Source of the DNA: an uncultured Opitutaceae bacterium
Lineage (GTDB): Bacteria; Verrucomicrobiota; Verrucomicrobiia; Opitutales; Opitutaceae
Assembly: GCA_937902925.1 (NCBI GenBank)
Contig: CALFNN010000017.1
Location: forward strand, 1-46,362
Length of the DNA stretch: 46,362 nt
Reading direction: 5' to 3'
Position 1 is the stretch's first letter. Every line of letters begins with the position of its first letter. The notes beneath the pieces were generated by a model, which did no database searches, was not told the DNA's origin, and saw only the letters and a program-made list of their open reading frames with translations. Shown here piece after piece: positions 22,282-30,829 of the stretch. Both the position numbers and the translations under genes were made by a program.

Positions 22282-23550
22282 TCAGCGCGTGAGACGGTAG
22301 ATGAGAATCGCGGTGCGCTTGATGAGTTCGGGGGCCGACTTGAGGTCGGCCCACTCGTTCGGCGCGTGCGCGCCACCGCCACGGATACCGAGGCCGTCGA
22401 GACCGGGGAGCGGTGGCGATACGAAAGCGATGTCGCCGGCGCCGCGCGCCTTGGGATCGTAGGCTGTCACCGCGGCATAGCCGAGGTCACGGCTGACCGT
22501 GTCGAGTTGGGCGAGCAGCGCGTAGTTGGCAGGCGACTCGGGCATGGCGGGATAACCTTCGTTGAACTTGATCTCCGCCGACGTGCGCGGGAGATGGTTC
22601 GCGACGATCGCGCGCATTTTTTCCTCCGCTTCCGCCAACTGGGCGGAACTCAAGGTGCGGAGGTCGCCGTGAATCTGGACGCGTTGCGCGATGATGTTGG
22701 TCTTGCCGGTCACCGTGCCGCTGGTCCGATCAAGCGTCGTGTCGGTGCCGCCGACGATGAGCGCCGGGTTCAGCGTCAATCCGTCGAGTTTGCGAAGATC
22801 GGTGTAGAAGCCCTGCAGAATGCGGGCTGATTCGTAAACGGCGCCGCTACCGATCGGCGCGGAAAATATGGCCGACGAATGACCGGTGGCGCCCTGGGTC
22901 TCGATTTCCCAACTGATGCTGCCACGCCGCGCGATGGTCGCGGTATTCCCGACGGCAGTCTCGAAGGCGAGCGCGAGGTCGCTCCGCTTCGCGGCGTCGA
23001 GCAGGTCGCGACGGGTGATTTCCTGCGGGCTGCCGACCGCCTCCTCGTCGCCGGACATGACCACGATGATCTGGGCGCCGTCGAGCGCGCCGGCGGCCTG
23101 CAAGGCGCGAAGGGCGTAAATGATGACGAGATCGCCGCCCTTGATGTCGCTGGTGCCGGAGCCGACGGCGCGGTCGCCGTCGCGGCGAAAATTCCCGCCG
23201 GGCAGCACGGTGTCGAGGTGGCCGATGAGCAGGACGCGCCGGCCGTGCGTGCCGCGATGCTCCGCGATGAGGTGACCCGCGCGACCGGTTGTGGCCGGTA
23301 GTTCCGCGAAATGGCTGTCGAAGCCGATGCCGGTGAGCTGCGCGCCGAAGAGGTCGCCGACTTTCCGCACGCCGGCGAGATTCTCGGTCGTGCTGTCGAT
23401 CTGGACCGCCTCCTCGAGATCGCGGGCGAAACCCGCGGACTCCGCATCGACGGCCGCGGCGATTTTCTCCTCGACGGGCGTCAGGCTGGCGATGGCCTGC
23501 CGCGGGAGAAGGAGAACGCAAGCGAGTGCGAGGAGAACGCGAAAAGACAT
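22282..23550 (-). CDS. Secreted M20-family metallopeptidase
   Basis: This 422-residue precursor has a signal peptide (MSFRVLLALACVLLLPRQAIA). M20 dizinc ligands and catalytic residues are visible in order: GHLDTVLPGG (His and catalytic Asp), GTSDIKGGDL (bridging Asp), MSGDEEAVG (catalytic and metal Glu), AFETAVG (Glu), and GGGAHAPNEWAD (final His). The dimerisation domain lies between, with HSSAIFSAPIGSG. Members cleave peptides or remove a C-terminal glutamate (carboxypeptidase G2 type); this exported form most resembles that group. The papain-like gene ends 64 bp upstream on the same strand, so both may serve peptide breakdown. Confidence 0.9.
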   Translation of the reverse strand: MSFRVLLALACVLLLPRQAIASLTPVEEKIAAAVDAESAGFARDLEEAVQIDSTTENLAGVRKVGDLFGAQLTGIGFDSHFAELPATTGRAGHLIAEHRGTHGRRVLLIGHLDTVLPGGNFRRDGDRAVGSGTSDIKGGDLVIIYALRALQAAGALDGAQIIVVMSGDEEAVGSPQEITRRDLLDAAKRSDLALAFETAVGNTATIARRGSISWEIETQGATGHSSAIFSAPIGSGAVYESARILQGFYTDLRKLDGLTLNPALIVGGTDTTLDRTSGTVTGKTNIIAQRVQIHGDLRTLSSAQLAEAEEKMRAIVANHLPRTSAEIKFNEGYPAMPESPANYALLAQLDTVSRDLGYAAVTAYDPKARGAGDIAFVSPPLPGLDGLGIRGGGAHAPNEWADLKSAPELIKRTAILIYRLTR

Positions 23551-23614
23551 GCTGCGAAAACAACAGGGCTGCGGCCGGGCGTCGAGCGCAGGAATCGGGC
23601 AGACGGAAATTACG

Positions 23615-24814
23615 TCAGAGCCCCGCTCTCGCCGGGTCGCCGGGCTCGACCTCGAGGAGGGCGCTGTCGACGAGATTTTTCTCGAGATAGCCATAGGTCG
23701 CGTAGCCATAGCCGCTGGCGCCCCAGTGCACGCCCCAGGAATTCTTGAAGACGAACACGGTGTCGGCGACTTGGCCGGTCTTGTTTTCATAGCCGACCAT
23801 CGTGACGGCGTGGCCATTGCCCTCCTGTGGTTGCTGCGTGCTCAGGTAACCGGAGCGGAGCGCGCGCCACGCCGGCCAGCGCAGGCCGACGGCAACCGGC
23901 ACGCCGGCGTCGAGCGCGTGGATCAGGTTGGCGAGGCGCGTTGCCTGGTCGCGGCCGGGCAGGGCGTTGACCGAAACGCGCCGATGACTCCGGGCCGCCG
24001 CGACCACGGCCGGCGGCGGATCGGCTTCACCCGAGCGGGCAAAGGAGTAGGGCATGGCCGACTGCGGCGGAATGCCATAGGTGCGGAGAGCGGTGACGAC
24101 TTCGGAAAGCGAGAAACCCTCGTCAGCCGTCTCCAGCGCCTCGGAGTCGCCCGTGTCGGCCGTCTCGGCGGACGGCCGGGGACGCGGGGCGCGGTTGAGA
24201 ATCTTGCTCGTGGCCCACACGAGATACTCCTCGGAGAATCGCTCGGGCTGCCCGGTGATCTGGCCGTTTTGCAGCTCGAGCGCGCTGACGATCGCGAACA
24301 CGGCGCAACTGGGCCGCGGGCCCTGATTCTTGACGTTGAGGCCGAGTGCGGCGAAGCGGGGCCGCAAATCCACGACGGGGCGGATCTCCGGCGGCCGGCC
24401 GAAAGACTGAAGCAGCGCGTCGAAGCCGTAGAGTTCCGAGGACGCCGGTTTCTGCACGGGCTTGGGCGCCGTTTCGGCCGCATGGCGCGCAGCGGCCTGT
24501 GCACTGGACAACGCGGCATCCGCGGCCGCATCGGCGGCGGGATCGTAGCCGAAGGCGGCTTGCAGCTCCGGCGGGAGATCGCGGAGGCGGACCGAGGTCA
24601 GGCCGCCGGCATGCGAGATCATCATCGTCCGGGCATTGACGGAGCGAACCTGCACGTGCTGGTAGGTCGTGGCGCCGATCTGCAACGAATCGAACGTGGC
24701 TCCGACGCCGAGCCGGGCGGAGCCGGCGAGCGCGAGCGCGGCGAATGCGAAAGCGAGTCCGGCGACGAGGCCCGCGACAATCACGCGAGGGCTGATGGGG
24801 GAAAGGCGGCGCAT
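23615..24814 (-). CDS. Papain-like (C1A) cysteine protease with N-terminal PVC-type short domain
   Basis: This 399-residue protein has a hydrophobic anchor or signal at residues 10-32. Residues 40-92 match a short module frequent in Verrucomicrobia-type proteins: YQHVQVRSVNARTMMISHAG, then VRLRDLPPELQAAFGYDP. An Ala-rich linker leads to the C1 domain. Gln164 and Cys170 are in NQGPRPSC, His335 is in GNGHAVTMVGY, and Asn358 with Trp360 is in FKNSWGVHWG, so the catalytic set is complete. An acidic insert at about 205-235 is not typical of papain. It probably acts outside the cytoplasm on proteins. ATG 24814 is used; an in-frame start at 24856 would add 14 residues. Confidence 0.85.
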   Translation of the reverse strand: MRRLSPISPRVIVAGLVAGLAFAFAALALAGSARLGVGATFDSLQIGATTYQHVQVRSVNARTMMISHAGGLTSVRLRDLPPELQAAFGYDPAADAAADAALSSAQAAARHAAETAPKPVQKPASSELYGFDALLQSFGRPPEIRPVVDLRPRFAALGLNVKNQGPRPSCAVFAIVSALELQNGQITGQPERFSEEYLVWATSKILNRAPRPRPSAETADTGDSEALETADEGFSLSEVVTALRTYGIPPQSAMPYSFARSGEADPPPAVVAAARSHRRVSVNALPGRDQATRLANLIHALDAGVPVAVGLRWPAWRALRSGYLSTQQPQEGNGHAVTMVGYENKTGQVADTVFVFKNSWGVHWGASGYGYATYGYLEKNLVDSALLEVEPGDPARAGL

Positions 24815-25028
24815 AAAAACCCGCGGAGAGAAAAGCGGTTTCTGCGCGGCGTGCAACGTGCGATCGAGGCCGGCCGCGACCGCGCTGGCCGCGGCGCCGG
24901 ATATTTGTTCGCACCGTCAGACGGCGCCATTCCCGGCTTGAGCGCATCTTTCGCCGGCGCAGACTCGTCCTCCCCGAGGCGCGCGGACCAACTCCCGCAC
25001 CCTTCAAGCCGAGTTTTCCAACCCCATC

Positions 25029-28000
25029 ATGAAGCGAACACGAAAGTTTCTGGTCATTGTTGCAACCCTGGCGGCGTGGACGATGCCCGCAGGGCAGCTC
25101 CAGGCGCAGCCGCCGTCGGACCCGTTGAAGGCGGGCTTCGAGACGCCGCCCGACTCGGCCAAGCCGCGGACGTGGTGGCACTGGACGATGAGCAACGTCA
25201 CCAAGGAGGGCATCACGAAGGATCTCGAGTGGATGAAACGCGAAGGGATCGGTGGCTTCATGCTCGCCGATGTGAGCGCGTCGGGACCGTCCCGGCAGGT
25301 CGTCGACAACCCGAAGCCCTACGGCACACCGGAATGGTATGATGCGGTGCATCACGCGGCGGCCGAGGCGGACCGACTTGGGTTGGAGATGTCGATCTTC
25401 AGTTCCCCGGGCTGGAGCGAGACCGGCGGCCCGTGGGTGACGCCCGCGGAGGCGATGAAGAAATACGTCTGGAGCGAAACGCCGGTCGCGGGTGGGAGTC
25501 ATTTTTCCGGCAAACTCATCGCACCGCCGAACAATATCGGCCAGATCCGCAACACGGGCGCGGGTTACTACACGAGCGACTCGAAGGAGCCGCCGTTCTA
25601 CGCCGACAGCGCGGTCGTGGCGTATCGGGTGCCCGCGGCCGAGGGCGATGCGGGCGCGGCCAAGCCTATCGTCACGACCAACAACGGTCCGGTCGACGGC
25701 ACGCCGCTCCTCGACGACCAGCTCGGCACGCTGATGACCGTGGCGGCGCCGAAGGACGGCGGGGCGGCGTGGATTCAGTTCGAATTTCCGCAACCGTTCT
25801 TCGCCCGGGCCATCACCCTCGGCGGCAGGGGCGGCAGCGCTGCGGGCATTCCGGTCGGCCGCGTGCTCGCGAGCGACGACGGGAAGGAATTTCGCACCCT
25901 GGTCACGCTGCCGGGCGAACAGCTATACCGGCAGAGCATGGTGCGGACGTATGACTTTGAGCCGACCACGGCGAAATACTACCGCATCGAGATGAGCGGC
26001 GCGCCGATCGGGCCCGCGCCGACCATGAGCCAGGCGCCCAACGTGCCGGCGGCGCAATACGTCCTCAGCGAGGCAGTCCTGCACAGCGGCGCGCGAGTGG
26101 AACGCTGGGAGGAAAAGGCGGGGTTCAGTTTCCTGTTCGAATACGACACGGTGCCGACACCGGCCGTGCCCGCGTCCGCGACCGTGCCCGCCAAGGACGT
26201 GATCGACCTCACCGCGCAGATGAAGCGCGACGGTTCGCTCGAGTGGGATGCGCCCCCGGGCAACTGGGTGGTGCTCCGCCTCGGCTATTCGCTCACGGGT
26301 GCGAAGAACCGGCCCTCGACCCCGGCGGGCTCCGGCTACGAGGCGGACAAGCTCAGCCGCGCCCACATGGAGGCCTATTACCACGGCTATTTCGATCCCC
26401 TCCAGAAGGCGCTCGGGCCGTTGTTCGGAAAATCGCTCCGCTACGTGATGATGGACAGTTGGGAGGCCGGCACGAACAACTGGACGGACGAAATCGCCGC
26501 CCAGTTCCAAAAGCGCCGCGGCTACAGCCCGACGCCCTACCTGCCCGTGCTCACCGGCCGGGTGGTCGACAACGCGGACGTGAGCGATCGCTTCCTGTGG
26601 GATTTTCGCCGGACGCTGGCCGATCTCTGGGCCGACGCCCACTACGGCACGATGGCGGACGAGCTACGGAAGCACGGGATCGGCATCTACGCGGAGGCGG
26701 CGGGAGTCTCGCTCGAGATGCCGGAGGACACGCTGCTCAACAAGAGCAAGGTGGAGATTCCGTCCGGCGAATTCTGGGTGCACGACCTGCATCCGCGGCT
26801 GATGTATTTGCAGGACGTGCGGGGGGCGGCGTCGGCTTCCCATGTTTACGGCAAGCCGCTGACCGCGTCGGAATCGTTCACCGGTGGCAGTTACGAATCG
26901 CCCTACACGTTGAAAAAGGTCGCCGACTACTGGCTCGCGCAGGGCATCAACCGGATGATCTTCCACACCTCGGCGCACCAGCCGCTCGATACGAAGCCCG
27001 GCAACACGATGGTCGGCACGCACCTCAACCGGAACATCACCTGGGCCGAGCTGGCGACACCGCTGTTCACGTATTTCGCGCGCGAGTGCTACATGCTCCA
27101 GCAGGGGAAATTCGTCGCGGACGTCGCCTACCTGCTCAACGAGGGCGCGCCCTCGACGCCGCCGATCTGGGCGAGCGGCACGGTGCCGACGCCGGCCGAC
27201 GGCTTCGATTACGACTTCGTCAATGCCGACGTGCTGCTCAACCGCATGAGCGTGAGCGACGACGGCCGTATCGTGCTGCCGGACGGCATGAGCTACCGGA
27301 TGCTCGTGCTGCCGGAGACCGACCGGATGCGACCGGAACTCGTCAAGAAGATCGGCGAACTCGCGCGGGGCGGTGCGATCGTGCTCGGGCCGAAACCGAC
27401 GCGCTCACCGAGCCTGGCCGGATATCCGGCAGCCGACGGCGAGGTGCGGGCGCTGGCGGAGGATATCTGGGGTGATCTCGATGGGGTGAGCCGGACGATC
27501 CGCTATGTCGGCAAAGGACGCGTCGTCTGGGGGTGGTCGCCGGCAGACACGCTCGCCGCCGCGAAGATCGACAAGGATTTCGAATACTCCGGTGACCTTG
27601 ACTTGAAATTGGCGTGGCTTCACCGCCGGTTGCCCGATCGCGATATTTACTATGTGGCAAATCTTACCGATTTTCCTGCCGACGCGCAAATCCGGGTGCG
27701 CACCGCAGGTGATGGCGCCACGTTTTGGCACCCAGACACCGGTGAAATCGAACGGGTCAAATACGCGACGATTGGCGATCGGACGGTCGTCCCACTCCAT
27801 TTCGACGAACGCGAAGCGGGCTTCTTGGTGTTCCGTCGGAACGCAGAAAGCGGTGCTGGCGGTTGGGTGTCGCAACCGTCACAGACAGTCGCCACCATCG
27901 AGGGAACATGGGATGTTCGGTTTCCGCCAAATCTCGGGGCTCCCTCCGAATCTCAATTCGCCCGGCTTTCTTCGTGGACGGCGAGTAGCGAGGCCGGAAT

Positions 28001-28412
28001 TAAATATTTCTCCGGCACGGCGACCTACACGAAGACCGTCGACGCTCCGCAAGCGTGGTTCCGCCCGGGGGCCGCCACGCTGCTTGACCTGGGACGGGTC
28101 GGCGACATCGCCGAGGTCTCGGTCAACGGCCACGCGCTCGGCGAACTTTGGAAGTCGCCCTATCGAATCGACGTCACGTCCGCGCTCAAGCTTGGCGAAA
28201 ACAAGGTCGAGATCAAGGTTACCAACGAGTGGACGAACCGTCTCGCCGGCGACGCCACCGTGCCGGAGGGCCAGAAGATCCTCAACACGGGTCCCTCTGC
28301 CGCCGGTCGCGGTGGTCGTGGGGGCGGCGGCCGGGGCGGATTCGGCGGCGCGCTGCCCGAATCCGGGCTGCTCGGCCCGGTCACGATTCTGTCGCAATCC
28401 CCAGTCCCATGA
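25029..28412 (+). CDS. Secreted GH106 alpha-L-rhamnosidase
   Basis: This 1127-residue precursor has a signal peptide (VIVATLAAWTMPAGQLQAQ). The GH106 start is seen in PRTWWHWTMSNVTKEGITKD and WMKREGIGGFMLADV. The barrel continues with MSIFSSPGWSETGG and, near residue 475, YVMMDSWEAGTNNWTDE, an acidic block expected at the active site. A discoidin-like beta insert (about 235-345) and a C-terminal jelly roll with LLDLGRVGDIAEVSVNGHAL complete the layout. GH106 enzymes remove L-rhamnose from rhamnogalacturonan. The C-terminus carries a Gly/Arg-rich insert (about residues 1092-1110), and about 27590-28020 is less GC-rich. The next gene overlaps by ATGA, so an operon with CE15 and CE12 is likely. 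Confidence 0.93.
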   Translation: MKRTRKFLVIVATLAAWTMPAGQLQAQPPSDPLKAGFETPPDSAKPRTWWHWTMSNVTKEGITKDLEWMKREGIGGFMLADVSASGPSRQVVDNPKPYGTPEWYDAVHHAAAEADRLGLEMSIFSSPGWSETGGPWVTPAEAMKKYVWSETPVAGGSHFSGKLIAPPNNIGQIRNTGAGYYTSDSKEPPFYADSAVVAYRVPAAEGDAGAAKPIVTTNNGPVDGTPLLDDQLGTLMTVAAPKDGGAAWIQFEFPQPFFARAITLGGRGGSAAGIPVGRVLASDDGKEFRTLVTLPGEQLYRQSMVRTYDFEPTTAKYYRIEMSGAPIGPAPTMSQAPNVPAAQYVLSEAVLHSGARVERWEEKAGFSFLFEYDTVPTPAVPASATVPAKDVIDLTAQMKRDGSLEWDAPPGNWVVLRLGYSLTGAKNRPSTPAGSGYEADKLSRAHMEAYYHGYFDPLQKALGPLFGKSLRYVMMDSWEAGTNNWTDEIAAQFQKRRGYSPTPYLPVLTGRVVDNADVSDRFLWDFRRTLADLWADAHYGTMADELRKHGIGIYAEAAGVSLEMPEDTLLNKSKVEIPSGEFWVHDLHPRLMYLQDVRGAASASHVYGKPLTASESFTGGSYESPYTLKKVADYWLAQGINRMIFHTSAHQPLDTKPGNTMVGTHLNRNITWAELATPLFTYFARECYMLQQGKFVADVAYLLNEGAPSTPPIWASGTVPTPADGFDYDFVNADVLLNRMSVSDDGRIVLPDGMSYRMLVLPETDRMRPELVKKIGELARGGAIVLGPKPTRSPSLAGYPAADGEVRALAEDIWGDLDGVSRTIRYVGKGRVVWGWSPADTLAAAKIDKDFEYSGDLDLKLAWLHRRLPDRDIYYVANLTDFPADAQIRVRTAGDGATFWHPDTGEIERVKYATIGDRTVVPLHFDEREAGFLVFRRNAESGAGGWVSQPSQTVATIEGTWDVRFPPNLGAPSESQFARLSSWTASSEAGIKYFSGTATYTKTVDAPQAWFRPGAATLLDLGRVGDIAEVSVNGHALGELWKSPYRIDVTSALKLGENKVEIKVTNEWTNRLAGDATVPEGQKILNTGPSAAGRGGRGGGGRGGFGGALPESGLLGPVTILSQSPVP

Positions 28413-29737
28413 AGGTCCAACCGCTCTACCGTTTCCTTTCCACCGCGATCGCGCTCGGCGCCGGCGTTGTCGCTCGCGCCCAGATCGTCGACTCCGATCC
28501 CGGCTCCGTCGCCAGTATTCCTGTCAACTATACCGAGGCGAAAACGGGCAGCTACACGCTGCCCGATCCGCTGAAGCTGGCCGACGGTGAACCTGTGACC
28601 GACGCGAAGACGTGGTTCGAAAAGCGCCGGCCGGAGATCTTCAAGATGGTCGAGGAAGGCGAATATGGCCGCGTGCCGCCGCGGCCCGAGGCGATGACGT
28701 TCGATGTCTTCGACAAGGGCACGCCCGCGTTCGACGGCAAGGCGCTGCGCAAGCAGGTCACGATCTACCTCACCGCGAGCCGGACGGAGAACTACGTCGA
28801 CCTGTTGCTCTATCTCCCCGCCAACGCGCCCGGCCCCGTGCCCGTGCTCATCGAGTTTGGCTGGATTCCCAACAACCTCGCGGTGCCCGACGATCCCGGC
28901 GTGAAGGTCGGCCGGCGCTGGGATGCCCAGAAGAAAACGCGCGTGCCGGCCACGCCGGTCGCCAACGACCGCGGCATCTTCCGGCTGCGCAACATCGCCG
29001 ATGTCCTCGCGCGCGGCTACGCGGTGGCGACGTTCTGCTACACCGACGTCGATCCCGACGCACTCGAGGCGATGGCGCAGGGGATTCGCGCCGCCTACTT
29101 GAAGCCCGGTCAGACCGATCGCGCGCCCGATGACTGGGGTTCGGTCGCCGCGTGGGGCTGGGGCGCGAGTCGCGTGATCGATTACCTCGAGACCGATCCG
29201 CAGATCGACGCGAAGCGCGTTGCACTCACCGGCGCCTCCCGCCTCGGCAAAACGACTCTCTGGGCCGCCGCACGCGACGAGCGCATTGCGTGCGCGATCG
29301 CGAGCGTGTCGGGCGAGGGTGGCGCGGCCCTCAGCCGTCGCGACTACGGCGAAACAATCGCGCACCTCGTGGCGCCGTCACGCTACCCCTATCAATTCGC
29401 CGCGAACTACGCCAAGTGGGCCGGACGGGCGGACAAAATGCCGTGGGATGCGCACATGATCATCGCCCTCGTCGCCCCGCGGCCGATTCTGCTGCAGACC
29501 GGCAGCACGGACAAGTGGTCCGACCCTTACGGCGAATTTCTCGCCGCGAAGGCGGCGACGCCCGTGTTCGCTCTGCTGGGCAAAAAGGGCATCGAGAAGG
29601 AGCCGTTCCCGGCGGTCGGCAAACCGCTGATGAACACGCTCGGCTATCTGATGCACGACGGCCCGCACGGCGTGCTGCCGGCGGACTGGCCAGTGTTTCT
29701 CGATTTCCTCGACGCCCACCTGAAGCCGGCAAAGTGA
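28409..29737 (+). CDS. Secreted CE15 glucuronoyl esterase-like protein
   Basis: This 442-residue precursor has a signal peptide (ALGAGVVARAQ). The alpha/beta hydrolase carries CE15 blocks: WGSVAAWGWGASRVIDYLE, Ser277 in LTGASRLGKTTLW, Glu303 in SVSGEGGAALSRRDYG, WDAHMIIALVAPRP, and His420 in HDGPHGVLP. Serine, acid and histidine are all in place. CE15 enzymes split the ester between 4-O-methylglucuronic acid in xylan and lignin alcohols; Opitutus terrae homologues have been characterised (established knowledge). Coupling to a rhamnosidase and acetylesterase suggests a pectin-side ester target instead, which is inference. Its ATG overlaps the GH106 stop, and the CE12 gene starts 10 bp after its own stop. 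Confidence 0.88.
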   Translation: MKVQPLYRFLSTAIALGAGVVARAQIVDSDPGSVASIPVNYTEAKTGSYTLPDPLKLADGEPVTDAKTWFEKRRPEIFKMVEEGEYGRVPPRPEAMTFDVFDKGTPAFDGKALRKQVTIYLTASRTENYVDLLLYLPANAPGPVPVLIEFGWIPNNLAVPDDPGVKVGRRWDAQKKTRVPATPVANDRGIFRLRNIADVLARGYAVATFCYTDVDPDALEAMAQGIRAAYLKPGQTDRAPDDWGSVAAWGWGASRVIDYLETDPQIDAKRVALTGASRLGKTTLWAAARDERIACAIASVSGEGGAALSRRDYGETIAHLVAPSRYPYQFAANYAKWAGRADKMPWDAHMIIALVAPRPILLQTGSTDKWSDPYGEFLAAKAATPVFALLGKKGIEKEPFPAVGKPLMNTLGYLMHDGPHGVLPADWPVFLDFLDAHLKPAK

Positions 29738-29747
29738 TTCCTGACCC

Positions 29748-30680
29748 ATGATGCACCTGCAAACGTGTCGTCTGCTCGCCATCGCCTCCGTGGCATTCCT
29801 CGTCGGAACGCTGGTTCGCGCGGAGGAAACGTCCGCACCTCCGCGTCCCGCCGGCCGGGCGGCGCGGCCCGTGGCGCCACAATCCGTCTGCCCGCGCGAT
29901 GCGCTGCCATGGACGGCATCGGACTTCAAATCGCTCAACCCGAACCTACCATCGCTGATCATCGCGGGCGACTCGACGGCCGACAAGGGCCCCGACGCGT
30001 GGCACCGTGGCTGGGCGGCGCTGTTGATCGACTATTTCGACGCGACGAAGATCAACGTCGTCAACCGCGCCCGCGGCGGCCGCTCGTTCCGCTCGTTTGT
30101 GCACGAGGGCTTGTGGGACCAGTTGATCGCCGCCGTGAAGCCGGGCGATGTCGTGATGATCCAGTTCGGTCATAACGACGGCGGCGACATCAAGGCGGCA
30201 AATGGCCGCGCCGATTTGCCGGGCGTGGGCGACGAGACGCAGGATGTGACGCGCGCCGACGGCTCCGTGGAAACCGTGCACACGTTTGGCTGGTATGAGC
30301 GAAAGTTTATCCGGGATGTCCGTGCCAAGGGCGGGGTGGCCGTCGTGATGTCGACGACCGTCTACAATCGCTGGACCGATGGGCATCATGCGAACAAGCC
30401 GGGAAACATTTACGTCTGGGCGAAGCAGATTGCGGATGAGGAGAAGGTGCCGTTCCTCGACCACGGGGCGCTGATCTCGGCCCGCTATGAGCAGCTCGGG
30501 CAGGACGCGGTGAAGCCGTTCTTCGCGGCGGATCCGTTGCACACGACGACGTTTGGCGCCGTGGTGAATGCCGAGTTATTCGTGGCCGGAGTGAAAAGAC
30601 TCGGGTTGACGACGCTCGTGGACGGCCTGAACGCAAAGGGCCGGGCGATTACGGACGAGTCTCCGCCCGCTGCGAAATAA
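29748..30680 (+). CDS. Secreted CE12 rhamnogalacturonan acetylesterase
   Basis: This 310-residue precursor has a signal peptide (LLAIASVAFLVGTLVRAEE). SGNH-hydrolase blocks are the nucleophile serine in IIAGDSTADKG, Gly in RARGGRSFRSF, Asn in IQFGHNDGGD, and the Asp/His pair in AADPLHTTTFGA. It should remove acetyl groups from rhamnogalacturonan. It resembles the first domain of the large pectinase at 15674-19828, so the window has one free-standing and one fused copy of this enzyme type. It is the last gene of the GH106-CE15-CE12 operon, and a REPIN-like element follows its stop at once. ATG 29748 (preceded by CCC) or the adjacent ATG 29751 is the start. Confidence 0.9.
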   Translation: MMHLQTCRLLAIASVAFLVGTLVRAEETSAPPRPAGRAARPVAPQSVCPRDALPWTASDFKSLNPNLPSLIIAGDSTADKGPDAWHRGWAALLIDYFDATKINVVNRARGGRSFRSFVHEGLWDQLIAAVKPGDVVMIQFGHNDGGDIKAANGRADLPGVGDETQDVTRADGSVETVHTFGWYERKFIRDVRAKGGVAVVMSTTVYNRWTDGHHANKPGNIYVWAKQIADEEKVPFLDHGALISARYEQLGQDAVKPFFAADPLHTTTFGAVVNAELFVAGVKRLGLTTLVDGLNAKGRAITDESPPAAK

Positions 30681-30682
30681 AG

Positions 30683-30782
30683 GCTGGGGTGGGACGGCTC
30701 TCCGAGCCGCGCTGAGTTTTTACACGAAGAGCGATTTCGGGACGGGAACTCAGGCCGGCTCGGAGAGCCGGCCCCACCCAAG
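30683..30782. repeat. REPIN-like inverted repeat between convergent genes
   Basis: Arms at 30683-30716 and 30749-30782 are about 34 bp and nearly complementary, separated by about 32 bp. Each arm carries its own small palindrome, GGCTC-TCC-GAGCC. This two-unit inverted layout is like REPINs. The core is shared with the single hairpin at 15637-15667. It starts three bases after the CE12 stop and ends before the beta-propeller gene stop, so it may also end transcription from both sides. Confidence 0.7.
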
Positions 30783-30829
30783 ACGGCGCGCGGAAGAAGA
30801 ACACGATCAGCCGCTGCCGCCGCCCCAGG

